From Streptomyces sp. NBC_00690 (lineage in GTDB: Bacteria; Actinomycetota; Actinomycetes; Streptomycetales; Streptomycetaceae), in contig NZ_CP109009.1 in assembly GCF_036226685.1 (NCBI RefSeq), positions 5,855,501-5,919,500 on the forward strand: a stretch of 64,000 nucleotides of DNA, read 5' to 3'. Positions 37,661-46,069 of the stretch are shown here, piece by piece. A program made the position numbers and the translations under genes. Under the pieces are notes generated by a model. That model was not told the DNA's origin, searched no databases, and was given only the letters and a program-made list of their open reading frames with translations. Each line of letters opens with the position of its first letter. The stretch's first letter is position 1.

Positions 37661-37754
37661 CCCGCTTGCCACCGCGCCTCCTCGAACGAGCACTCCCGCG
37701 GGAGGACCGGATCCGGGGACGGGGATGTCCTCCCGATCTCGTAAGCTCCGGGCC

Positions 37755-39506
37755 ATGAGCGGCGGGGAGTCGGCAAGACGGGTCATCGACGGGCGCTTCG
37801 AGTTGGAAGCACGGCTCGGCGGTGGTGGCATGGGCACGGTGTGGCGTGCGCGCGATCTGGTACTCGATCGGGCGGTGGCGCTGAAGGAAGTGCGCCCTCC
37901 CGACCCCGGGCTCGCCGAGTACGACCCCGAGGCGGCCCTTCTGCTGCGCGCCCGGGTACTGAGGGAGGCCCGTGCGCTGGCACGCGTCGACCACCCCAAT
38001 GTGGTGACCATCCACCATGTGGTCGACGGCGGCGAGAACACCTACCCCTGGCTGGTGATGGAGTTGGTGACCGGCGGCTCGCTCCAGGATCGGCTGGCCC
38101 GCGGGCCGATGGCGCCGATCGAGGCAGCCGCCCTCGGGCTGGAGATATCGGCCGCCCTGCGCGCCGCGCACGACGTCGGCATCCAGCACCGGGACGTGAA
38201 GCCCGCCAATGTGCTGCTGCGGCCGGACGGCCGTCCCGTCCTCACCGACTTCGGTATCGCCGCCATCCGTGAGTCGACCGTGCTGACCGCGACCGGGTCC
38301 CTCATCGGCACACCCGACTTCATGGCACCCGAACGGATCTCCGGACAGGACGGAGGGCCCGGTTCCGATCTCTGGTCGTTGGCGATGATGCTCTACGTCG
38401 CCGTCGAAGGCGTCCATCCGCTGCGCCGGGGGACGACCCTCGCCACGCTCGCCGCCGTCCTCAACGAGGAGTTGCCGCCCCCGCGTCAGGCGGGCCCGCT
38501 GACCGGTGTGCTCATGGCCCTCCTGGTGAGGGACCCGGACGCCCGCCCGGACGCCGACACCGTGGACCGGATGCTGGCTGCCGCCGCCCGAGGCGAGCAC
38601 GGGCCGACCGCTTCCACGGTGCCGCCCGCTTCCACAGTGCCGCCCGAGACGTCGTACCGACTAGGACCCCCGAGTACGCCGTCCACCGCGCCGCTCGGTA
38701 CCTTCGGCCCGCCCATCGACCCCGTGACGTCCCAGGACGCCGTCCCCCCGTACCCCACGGGCGGGCGCACCGGCCTTCGGCCGACCGTCGTGTCGCCGTC
38801 CGCCCCACCGCGGCGGTCCGTGCTCCGACGCCGCACGACCGTCGTTTCCTCGCTACTTGCCACCGCCCTGACCGCCGTCTTGGTGTGGAGCGTGCTGCCC
38901 GGGTTGCTGCCCGACGACGAGAAGAAGTCCTCGGCCACACCGGGCGGCTCCACCTCCCCGTCCGCGTCCACCGACAAAGGCGCCACTCCCTCTCCCTCGG
39001 GTCCCGGAACGCAACAGAAGGACGACACCGAGGGGCAGGAGAAGGGCGAGCCCGCCAGCCTGCTGACGCCCGACGGGCTGCGGCTCGTGGTGAAGGAACT
39101 CAAGGCGGAGATGGGCACCGACCAGGTGGGCAGGTTCGTCGTGTACCCCGAGTACGCATCCGTCAATGGCATGGTCAAGGGCAGCAAGACCCGCTTCGAC
39201 AGCTATGACTACCGCGTCGGTGAGGGAGTCTCCCGCGGCATCATGAGCGGCACACTCATGGGCGGCGAACAGCCGGTGGGACTCGACACCTACGACTGGG
39301 ACATCGTCCCCGCCCTGATCAAGAAGGCCGAGAAGGACCTGGGCGTCGAGGACCCGACCTCCCGCTACCTCGTGCTCGACATGCCGAACTCCCTCCACCA
39401 GTCGGAGGCGGGCATCTCCATCTATCTGTCCAACCAGTACGGCTCGGGCTATCTGTTGGCCGACCGCACGGGAAAGGTGATCAGGACGGTGCCGGCCACC
39501 AAGTGA
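37755..39506 (+). CDS. Membrane Ser/Thr protein kinase (PknB-like)
   Basis: A 583-residue Hanks-type kinase. The N-terminal catalytic domain (about 12-265) has the Gly loop LGGGGMGTVW, the ATP-anchoring Lys in VALKEV, HRDVKPANVLL, DFGIAAI, and the activation-segment GTPDFMAPE. A Thr/Pro-rich linker leads to one TM helix (about 362-384). The extracellular domain (about 385-583) has no PASTA repeat and no recognised family. The ATG at 37755 gives the normal family start (MSGGESARRVIDGRFE); the ATG at 37725 has a better GGGG site and would add 10 residues. Confidence 0.93.
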   Translation: MSGGESARRVIDGRFELEARLGGGGMGTVWRARDLVLDRAVALKEVRPPDPGLAEYDPEAALLLRARVLREARALARVDHPNVVTIHHVVDGGENTYPWLVMELVTGGSLQDRLARGPMAPIEAAALGLEISAALRAAHDVGIQHRDVKPANVLLRPDGRPVLTDFGIAAIRESTVLTATGSLIGTPDFMAPERISGQDGGPGSDLWSLAMMLYVAVEGVHPLRRGTTLATLAAVLNEELPPPRQAGPLTGVLMALLVRDPDARPDADTVDRMLAAAARGEHGPTASTVPPASTVPPETSYRLGPPSTPSTAPLGTFGPPIDPVTSQDAVPPYPTGGRTGLRPTVVSPSAPPRRSVLRRRTTVVSSLLATALTAVLVWSVLPGLLPDDEKKSSATPGGSTSPSASTDKGATPSPSGPGTQQKDDTEGQEKGEPASLLTPDGLRLVVKELKAEMGTDQVGRFVVYPEYASVNGMVKGSKTRFDSYDYRVGEGVSRGIMSGTLMGGEQPVGLDTYDWDIVPALIKKAEKDLGVEDPTSRYLVLDMPNSLHQSEAGISIYLSNQYGSGYLLADRTGKVIRTVPATK

Positions 39507-39593
39507 CCGCCGCCTCCCGGCCGGCACCCTTCGCGCGCCATCCCTCGGCATCGCAGGCCGCACCCGCGCCACCGACCCGTCCGAACGACACGC

Positions 39594-40403
39594 CTAGGGC
39601 TTGCGCGCCACTGCCCCGTACATGGCGATGTCCCGGTCGTCGACCGGTGACGGGTCGGCCGGCGGTCGCCACTTGTGCACCTGCTGGACGCCCGGCTCGA
39701 CGAGCTCCAGCCCGTCGAAGAACGCCTCGGCCTGCTCCCGCGTGCGCAGGCACATCGGCATGCCCCGCCGCTCGTACTCGGAGGCCACCCGCCCCACCTC
39801 CACCGGAGCGAAGTCGGCCGTGCCGATGGACATGGCCACATAGCTCCCGGACGGTAGCGGGTCGAGCAGTCGCCGTATCAGGGCATGGTCCGCCGGCGGC
39901 AGGATGAAGTGAAGGATCCCGATGACCATCAGCCCCACCGGTTCACGCAGATCCAGTGCCTCCCGGAAGGCGGGTGAGCCGATGATGGCGTCCGGGGTGC
40001 GCATGTCCGCATCCACGTACGCGGTGTGCCCCTCGGGCGAACTGGTCAGCAGCGCCTGTGCATGGGCGAGCACGATGGGGTCGTTGTCGACGTAGACCAC
40101 CGCCGCGTCCGGACGCTCCTCCTGGACCACCTCATGGAGATTGGGCGAGGTGGGCAGTCCCGTACCGATGTCCAAGAACTGGCGTATGCCCGCCTCACGC
40201 GCCAGATGGCGCGCGGCCCGGTGCATGAACGCGCGATTGGCCCGCATATGGACCGGAAGAGCCGGCCACTCCCGACACATGGCGTTGCCGGCCTCGACGT
40301 CGACCGAGTAGTGGTCCTTGCCGCCCAAAATGTAGTCATAAACCCGGGCGGAGTGCGCCTGGCCCGCATGGGCCCCGTCCGCCGCCTGCTCCTCGTGTTT
40401 CAC
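39594..40403 (-). CDS. SAM-dependent methyltransferase (actinobacterial DUF574-type)
   Basis: A 269-residue protein of a large Streptomyces methyltransferase family. Motif I is FLDIGTGLPTSPNLHEV, the acidic end of strand 2 is VVYVDNDPIVLAHA, and YVDADMRTPDAII is the adenine-contact loop. The N-terminus carries the family signature ARVYDYILGGKDHYSVD. Substrates of this family are unknown; members are often near sporulation or regulatory genes. The GTG at 40403 has GGAGG 6 nt upstream. It is divergent from the response regulator gene. Confidence 0.9.
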   Translation of the reverse strand: MKHEEQAADGAHAGQAHSARVYDYILGGKDHYSVDVEAGNAMCREWPALPVHMRANRAFMHRAARHLAREAGIRQFLDIGTGLPTSPNLHEVVQEERPDAAVVYVDNDPIVLAHAQALLTSSPEGHTAYVDADMRTPDAIIGSPAFREALDLREPVGLMVIGILHFILPPADHALIRRLLDPLPSGSYVAMSIGTADFAPVEVGRVASEYERRGMPMCLRTREQAEAFFDGLELVEPGVQQVHKWRPPADPSPVDDRDIAMYGAVARKP

Positions 40404-40631
40404 AACGTTCCTCCATAAGTCGATGGGATGGGAGTGTAGAGCCGCGCGGCCCCGCAGCGCCCCAACGCACCTGTACTGGAGGGCCGTTGGAGCGGTGCCG
40501 CGATGCTTGCCGCAGCCCGACGGGATGCCCGGCGCGACCTGTTGCCCGACCGCCACGAGACACCCGGTACGCCCCGTGTCCAGCTGTCGCCCCACGGTCA
40601 CCGGGTGGTGTCGGCAGGTCCGATGCCCCAC

Positions 40632-40648
40632 GGATACCTGTTGGATAC
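40632..40648. promoter_or_regulatory. Candidate response-regulator site: two GGATAC repeats 11 bp apart
   Basis: GGATAC occurs at 40632-40637 and 40643-40648. Direct hexamers spaced one helical turn are the usual site shape for OmpR-family regulators, and the gene starting at 40782 encodes one. It lies in the 378-bp divergent region (40404-40781) between the methyltransferase and this regulator, which holds no supported gene. Autoregulation is inferred. Confidence 0.35.
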
Positions 40649-40781
40649 ACGGCCTCCGCGCAACGGATGGGTCGCTGCCGCACAGTGGGTCCGGCGGGTC
40701 GAGGTGCTCGCGGCGAATCTCCTGCGCAGCACCAGGGAGGATCGTGGAGCGGTATCGACGTCGTACAGGGAAAGGCCCGCA

Positions 40782-41534
40782 GTGAGCGCAACATCGCAGG
40801 AGGACATCGTCCCCGGCTCCCCCCAGCCGCCCGAAGGGACTCCGGTCCTCCTTCTCGTCGAGGACGACGAGGTGATCCGTACCTCGGTCTCGATGGCCCT
40901 GGCGCGCTACGGCTTTCGGGTGCACTCGGCCGCCGACGGCCTGACCGGTCTGGAGATGTTCCGCGAGCACGCGCCCGATCTGCTGCTGCTCGATGTGATG
41001 CTGCCGGAGCTGGACGGCATCGGTCTGTGCCGCAAGGTGCGGGAGACCAGCCAGGTGCCCATCTTGATGATGTCGGCGCGCGGCGACTCCCTGGACGTGG
41101 TGTCGGGCCTGGAAGCGGGCGCCGATGACTATGTGGTGAAGCCGGTCGACACTCCCGTACTGGTGGCCCGGATCCGAGCCTTGCTGCGCCGTACGACCTT
41201 CACCCCCGACCCCTCCGAGACGGCTGGGGCGGCCTCGGCAGCGGACCGCGACACTCTTGTCTTCGGCGATCTGACCGTGGACACCCGTGGGCTCGATGTG
41301 TTCCGCGACAAAGAGCGGATCGCCCTGGCCCCCACGGAGCTCAAACTCCTGCTGGAGTTCGCCGCGCACCCCGGGATCGTCCTGGACCGGCAGACACTGC
41401 TGCGCAACGTGTGGGACTACGGCTGGGACGGCGACACCCGGGTTGTGGACCTCTGCGTCCAGCGCCTGCGCAAGAAGATCGGCGCGGACCGCATCGAAAC
41501 GGTCCGCGGCTTCGGCTACAAGCTGCGGCGCTGA
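40782..41534 (+). CDS. OmpR-family response regulator (CseB-like)
   Basis: A 250-residue regulator with a receiver domain (LLVEDDEV, LLLLDVMLPELDG, MMSARGDSLDVVSGLEAGADDYVVKPVD) and a winged helix (LAPTELKLLLEFAAHPG ... TRVVDLCVQRLRKKIG ... VRGFGYKL). The segment SLDVVSGLEAGADDYV is close to what I recall of CseB, the cell-envelope stress regulator. No ECF sigma gene is adjacent, unlike the sigE-cse operon. The GTG at 40782 has AGGGAAAGG 6 nt upstream. It is followed after 5 nt by its kinase gene. Confidence 0.93.
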   Translation: MSATSQEDIVPGSPQPPEGTPVLLLVEDDEVIRTSVSMALARYGFRVHSAADGLTGLEMFREHAPDLLLLDVMLPELDGIGLCRKVRETSQVPILMMSARGDSLDVVSGLEAGADDYVVKPVDTPVLVARIRALLRRTTFTPDPSETAGAASAADRDTLVFGDLTVDTRGLDVFRDKERIALAPTELKLLLEFAAHPGIVLDRQTLLRNVWDYGWDGDTRVVDLCVQRLRKKIGADRIETVRGFGYKLRR

Positions 41535-41539
41535 CGGCG

Positions 41540-42817
41540 ATGCGCACAGGAAACGGAAATGCCCTCAGGGGCTCGTGGAACTGGCGATCACTGCGCTGGA
41601 AGATCGCCGCGCTGGTGGTCCTGACGTCCTGCGCGGTGGCGGTGACGGTGGGCGCGCTCGTTCACCGGGCCACCGAGCAGCGCCAGCTGTCTGAGGGCAG
41701 GAGCAGTGCCCTCTACGAACTGGAGACCGTCATCGAGGAGTACCGGCGGGGCGAGGACGTCTTCCGGCCGGACCGGGGAGTGTTGGCGGGGGAGGAGATT
41801 CCGCCCGAACTCCTCAGCCGGGTGGAGCGCGCCCGAGGCGCATCCGCCACCTGGTACGACACCGAGAGACGGCACGGTCCCTGGATGTGGGCGGGCCAGT
41901 CCGTCGGCGGCCAGGTGCTTGCCGTGGAGATCGAGTTGAGCGCGGACCAGCGGAATCTGGCCGCCCTGGACCGCACCATCATCAAGGTCTCCGCCGCCAC
42001 CCTGGGCGTGATCACCCCACTCTCACTGGTCCTCACCGAACTCCTCAGCCGCCGGCTGCGCCGGGTGGCGCGCACCGCTCGGCGCATCGCGGACGGGGAA
42101 TTGGACGCCCGCACCGGATCGGGTGGACGCAAAGGCGATGAGGTCACCGAGATCGCAGGAGCGGTCGACTCGATGGCCCAGTCCCTCCAGCAGCGGCTGA
42201 TCGACGAACAGCGGTTCACCGCGGATGTCGCCCATGAACTGCGCACACCGCTGATGGGACTGGTCACCTCCACCGAGTTGCTGGCCGAGGGACCGGCGAC
42301 CGAACTCGTGCGGGACCGGGTGCGCGTGCTGCGCGGACTGGTCGAAGACCTGCTGGAGATCTCACGCCTCGACGCGGGCGCGGAGGCGGCCGACGAACGG
42401 ATCGTGCCGGTCGGCAATGTCGTCGAGGAATCGGTGACACGGACCGGGCTGCCCACCCGTACGGTGATCGTCCACGACCAGCGCGTTCCGACCGACCCGC
42501 GTCGCCTGGACCGCATCATCACCAATCTGGTGCTCAACGCCCACCGCCACGGTCGTGAGCCCGTCGAGGTACGCGTGGACGGCACGAGCGTGACCGTACG
42601 GGACCACGGTCCGGGCTTTCCCGAATCCCTCCTGGCCAATGGGCCGCAACGATTTCGCACCGGTGTTGCGGAACGCGGCCACGGCCATGGGCTCGGACTG
42701 ACCATCGCGCTCGGACAGGCCCGGGTCATCGGGGCCACACTCCACTTCTCCAATGCGGAGGACGGCGGAGCGATCGCCGCCCTGAGACTGCCCGACCAGG
42801 CCCCGCCCGCGCACTGA
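41540..42817 (+). CDS. Sensor histidine kinase paired with the CseB-like regulator
   Basis: A 425-residue kinase with TM1 (about 20-42) and TM2 (about 150-170) enclosing a loop of about 105 residues, HAMP (RRLRRVARTARRIADGELDAR), the H-box VAHELRTPLMGL, the N-box NLVLNAHRHGR, and G-boxes DHGPGFP and GHGLGLTI. Its core closely resembles the orphan kinase at 28584-29945. It lies directly upstream of a carboxypeptidase and a VanJ-like gene, suggesting that it reports on the cell wall. Confidence 0.94.
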   Translation: MRTGNGNALRGSWNWRSLRWKIAALVVLTSCAVAVTVGALVHRATEQRQLSEGRSSALYELETVIEEYRRGEDVFRPDRGVLAGEEIPPELLSRVERARGASATWYDTERRHGPWMWAGQSVGGQVLAVEIELSADQRNLAALDRTIIKVSAATLGVITPLSLVLTELLSRRLRRVARTARRIADGELDARTGSGGRKGDEVTEIAGAVDSMAQSLQQRLIDEQRFTADVAHELRTPLMGLVTSTELLAEGPATELVRDRVRVLRGLVEDLLEISRLDAGAEAADERIVPVGNVVEESVTRTGLPTRTVIVHDQRVPTDPRRLDRIITNLVLNAHRHGREPVEVRVDGTSVTVRDHGPGFPESLLANGPQRFRTGVAERGHGHGLGLTIALGQARVIGATLHFSNAEDGGAIAALRLPDQAPPAH

Positions 42818-42835
42818 CTCGCCCCACGATCTGAT

Positions 42836-42899
42836 TTGGCCCGCGCTCCGGCTTGGCCCGCGCTCCGGCTTGGCCCGCGCTCCGGCTTGGCCCGCGTTC
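42836..42899. repeat. 17-bp tandem repeat after the histidine kinase gene
   Basis: Three exact copies of TTGGCCCGCGCTCCGGC (42836, 42853, 42870) and a partial fourth with one change lie in the 273-bp gap between the kinase and carboxypeptidase genes. A looser GGCCGCGCTGACAAC-type duplication follows. No protein-coding function is apparent. Confidence 0.9.
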
Positions 42900-43090
42900 T
42901 GACAACGGCCGCGCTGACAACGGCGGTGATCTGGCCCCGGACCTGCGGTGATCCGATCCGTGCCCGGCCTGATGCGTGGCTGACACATGGCCGAGCGCTG
43001 CCCGACGGGTGATCTCAGCGGTGCGGACACACCCCTCCCACAGGCTGACCGACATGCGCAATCCCGCGTGTCCGTCCCCCGGAGGCAGCC

Positions 43091-44056
43091 ATGCACATCC
43101 CGTCCGACCACGGTCCGATCCCCGACCGCCGGCCACCGCGACGGGCACCCGCCCCCGTGATCTGGGGCGCGGCCATGGCGCTGCTGCTGACCGCACTCGG
43201 CGGCTGGGTCATCACCAGCGGAACCGAGGAGCACCAGGAGTCGAAGCCCTCGCTCTCCACCGGCGCCCTGTCCTTGCCATGGCCACAGGACGGCCAGGCG
43301 AGTGTGACCGACACCCGCACCGGGGCCTCCGGCACCAGCGGTGAGCAGAAACCCGTACCCATCGCCAGCGTCACCAAGGTGATGACCGCGCATGTCATCC
43401 TCAGCGGCCACCCGCTGAGGCAGGGACAGTCCGGGCCGGTCATCACCGTCGACCAACAGGCGCAGGACGAATCACACTCATCGGTGGAGTCGACCGTCCG
43501 TGTCGAAGCGGGTCAGCGGCTCACCCAGCGGCAACTGCTGGAGATGCTGCTCCTCCCCTCGGGAAACAACATCGCCCGACTGCTGGCCCGTTGGGACGCC
43601 GGGAGCGAAGCCGCCTTCGTCACCAAGATGAACCGTGCCGCAGCCGCTCTCGACATGCGACGGACCACGTACACCGACGCGAGCGGACTCGGACCCACCA
43701 CCATGAGCACTTCCGACGATCAGTTGCGGCTGGCCCGGAAGGTGATGCGCGACGCGACCTTCCGGGCGATCGTCGCCACCCCGGAAGTCGCCGTCGGCGG
43801 TCCCACGGGCACCCTTGCCAACACCAACAGACTGCTCGGCACCGCGGGCAACATCGGGATCAAGACCGGATCGAGCACCCCCGCCGGCGGGGCCCTGATG
43901 TGGGCCGCCACGACCGGGCGGGGATCAGACGCGGGGCTCGTCCTCGGTGTCGTACTGCACCAGAAGCCGAACACCACACCCGCCGAAGGGTTGGACGCCG
44001 CTTTCCAGGCCGCCGAACGGCTCGCCGAGGCCGCGCGCAGGGGCGGCCGGCCATGA
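43091..44056 (+). CDS. D-alanyl-D-alanine carboxypeptidase (DacA/PBP5-type, S11)
   Basis: A 321-residue protein with an N-terminal membrane anchor or signal (about 22-42). The serine peptidase S11 motifs are complete: Ser93-V-T-Lys96, SGN at 157-159 and KTG at 258-260. It should remove the terminal D-Ala of peptidoglycan stem peptides, limiting cross-linking. The next gene overlaps by 4 nt. Together with the upstream two-component genes this looks like a wall-stress or antibiotic-response unit. Confidence 0.95.
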   Translation: MHIPSDHGPIPDRRPPRRAPAPVIWGAAMALLLTALGGWVITSGTEEHQESKPSLSTGALSLPWPQDGQASVTDTRTGASGTSGEQKPVPIASVTKVMTAHVILSGHPLRQGQSGPVITVDQQAQDESHSSVESTVRVEAGQRLTQRQLLEMLLLPSGNNIARLLARWDAGSEAAFVTKMNRAAAALDMRRTTYTDASGLGPTTMSTSDDQLRLARKVMRDATFRAIVATPEVAVGGPTGTLANTNRLLGTAGNIGIKTGSSTPAGGALMWAATTGRGSDAGLVLGVVLHQKPNTTPAEGLDAAFQAAERLAEAARRGGRP

Positions 44057-45048
44057 CCGTCGAAGCACCCCTCACCACCACCGAAGCCCTCCCCCGCGCC
44101 ATGGACGACCGGTCACGACGAAGATTCGATCTGCGCAGCGCCAACGGCCGGTGGATCGCCGCCGCGAGCCTCCTGTACGCGATCGCCCTGCTCGCCCACC
44201 CACTGGTCCCCAACGGCGCACGCAACTCGGGCAGCCTCGTCGACACCTTCCTGCCCTGGTCATGGCTGGCGATCCCGCTGCTCCTGTTCCTCGCGCTGGT
44301 GCGCCGCGCCCCGCTCGCCCTGATCACCACACTCCTGCCCGGGCTCGCCTGGCTCGGTCTGTTCGGAGGTTCGCTCATCGACCAACGAGGGACCGGCGGG
44401 GAGCTCACCGTGGTCAGTCACAACATCGGTGCGGAGAACCCGGACCCCGCGGGCACCGCCCGCACTCTCGCCAAGACCGGTGCCCAGGTGATCGCCGTCC
44501 AAGAACTCTCCACCACCGCACGGGAGGAGTTCCAGGGGGCACTGCCCGCGCGCTATCGACACCACACGGTGCAGGGCGGTGTGGGTCTGTGGAGCACCTA
44601 TGCGATGACGGCGGCCGAGCCCGTGGACATCATGCCGTGGCCACGTGCCCTGCGTGCCACCCTCGCCACGCCGAAGGGGCCCGTCACCGTGTTCGTGGCC
44701 CATCTCGCCTCGGTCCGGGTGACCTCGGAGTCCGGTTTCACCACCAACCGCAGGGACCAGGCAGCAGATCTGCTGGCCCGGGCCGTCGACCGGGACCCCG
44801 CGGCGAAGGTCCTACTCGTGGGCGACTTCAACGGCACGTCCCACGATCGTGGACTGGCCTCGCTTCTGGACGGGATGACCTCCGCACAGGAGGTCGCCGG
44901 GGACGGCTTCGGCTTCAGTTGGCCGGCCCGCTTTGCGCTGGCCCGCATCGACCACATCCTCGCCCGTGGCCTTCGGCCGACGTCGGCCGACACCCTCCCC
45001 CCGACCGGGAGCGACCACCTGCCCGTGGTCGCCTCCTTCCGCCTCTGA
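44053..45048 (+). CDS. VanJ-like membrane protein with an endonuclease/exonuclease/phosphatase domain
   Basis: A 331-residue protein. The N-terminus has about three membrane segments (about 38-52, 69-82, 87-103). The C-terminal EEP domain (about 115-331) has LTVVSHNIG, VIAVQELS (metal Glu), LLVGDFNGT (Asp-Phe-Asn) and GSDHLPVVASF (catalytic Asp-His) facing the outside. This is the layout of VanJ/StaP, which lower teicoplanin susceptibility in Streptomyces. The start overlaps the carboxypeptidase stop (ATGA). A role on undecaprenyl or lipid-linked phosphates is plausible, but it is inference. Confidence 0.88.
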   Translation: MTVEAPLTTTEALPRAMDDRSRRRFDLRSANGRWIAAASLLYAIALLAHPLVPNGARNSGSLVDTFLPWSWLAIPLLLFLALVRRAPLALITTLLPGLAWLGLFGGSLIDQRGTGGELTVVSHNIGAENPDPAGTARTLAKTGAQVIAVQELSTTAREEFQGALPARYRHHTVQGGVGLWSTYAMTAAEPVDIMPWPRALRATLATPKGPVTVFVAHLASVRVTSESGFTTNRRDQAADLLARAVDRDPAAKVLLVGDFNGTSHDRGLASLLDGMTSAQEVAGDGFGFSWPARFALARIDHILARGLRPTSADTLPPTGSDHLPVVASFRL

Positions 45049-45175
45049 CAGGATCACAACAGCCCTGCCAACCCGGCAGCACCAACAGCCCTAACGACCA
45101 CCTGTGTACGGGCTCGGGCCGCCGCCCTCGGCAGATGACACCAGGTGCCGGCCGGTCATGGCATCCCGCTCGGAT

Positions 45176-46066
45176 TCAGAGGCCCAGGCCGCTCAGCCGG
45201 TCCTCGTACGCGATCGTGACGTCCTCCAGATCGTCCTTCGGGTCCTCCCACAGGGCCTCCAGTTCGGCCTTCACATCGGCCGGCAGCGCTTCCCAACGCT
45301 CAGTCCAGGAGTCGGCGTTGGGAGACCAGTAGCCGACGACCTTGAAGCGGCTGGAGGGCAGGGACAGCGTCTTGCGGAAGTGTTTGCGCACGGTGCGCAG
45401 GGCCGTGGTCTCGCCCGCGGTCCACACGTAGGTGCCGGTGAGATCGCTGTCCTCGGGCAGGGCCGCGGTCACCAGATCCGCCAGCCGGCTCGGGCCGTGG
45501 CCGTTGCCGCCGTACGCCCAGGTGACCTTGGCGCGCGGGTGGGCCGGCAGGGGCTGCACCGACGCCTGGTCCGGCACTTCGACGATCACCCTGGTGGTGA
45601 TGTGGTCCGGGGTGTTCTCCAACAGCCGGGCGACCGCCGGCAACCCGGTCTGGTCCGCGACCAGGATCTGACGGGTGACGTCCTCGGGCGGGTCGTAGAG
45701 CCCGGTGGGGGAGTTGAAGCCCAAGGGATCGCCCGGTTGGGCCCCCGCCGCCCAGGTCGCGGCCACACCGTGGTCGTGCAGCACGAAGTCGATGTCGATC
45801 TCGTTCACTTCCGGCCGTACCGCACGGATCGTGTACGTCCGCATGGGCGCGGTGGGACTGCCCTCCGGGGTCTCCCAACTGGTCTCCGTCGCGACCGGCA
45901 GGGACAGGTCATGACGGTCGGGGCCGTGCGGGAAGAACAGCCGCACATACTCGTCGCCCACCCCCGTCGAGGCGAACTTCGACAGGTCCCCACCAGTCAG
46001 CACCACACGGACCATGGTGGCGGTGAGGGGCTCGACCCTGGCGACGACGGCTCGGTAGATCTCCAC
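45176..46066 (-). CDS. Siderophore-interacting protein (ViuB/SIP ferric reductase)
   Basis: A 296-residue SIP-family flavoprotein. The FAD-binding motif is around MRTYTIRAVRPEVNEIDIDFVLHDHGVAATWA, and TYVWTAGETTALRTVRKHF with GYWSPN closes the NAD(P)H-binding part. It reduces Fe3+-siderophore in the cytoplasm to release iron. It begins 3 nt after the ABC half-transporter gene, with AGGAG inside the end of that gene, so it is the last gene of the iron operon. Confidence 0.95.
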   Translation of the reverse strand: MEIYRAVVARVEPLTATMVRVVLTGGDLSKFASTGVGDEYVRLFFPHGPDRHDLSLPVATETSWETPEGSPTAPMRTYTIRAVRPEVNEIDIDFVLHDHGVAATWAAGAQPGDPLGFNSPTGLYDPPEDVTRQILVADQTGLPAVARLLENTPDHITTRVIVEVPDQASVQPLPAHPRAKVTWAYGGNGHGPSRLADLVTAALPEDSDLTGTYVWTAGETTALRTVRKHFRKTLSLPSSRFKVVGYWSPNADSWTERWEALPADVKAELEALWEDPKDDLEDVTIAYEDRLSGLGL

Positions 46067-46069
46067 GGT

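Noticed and set aside
42836..42899. Possible CRISPR array
   Set aside because: The 17-bp units are directly adjacent with no spacers, and no cas genes are present.
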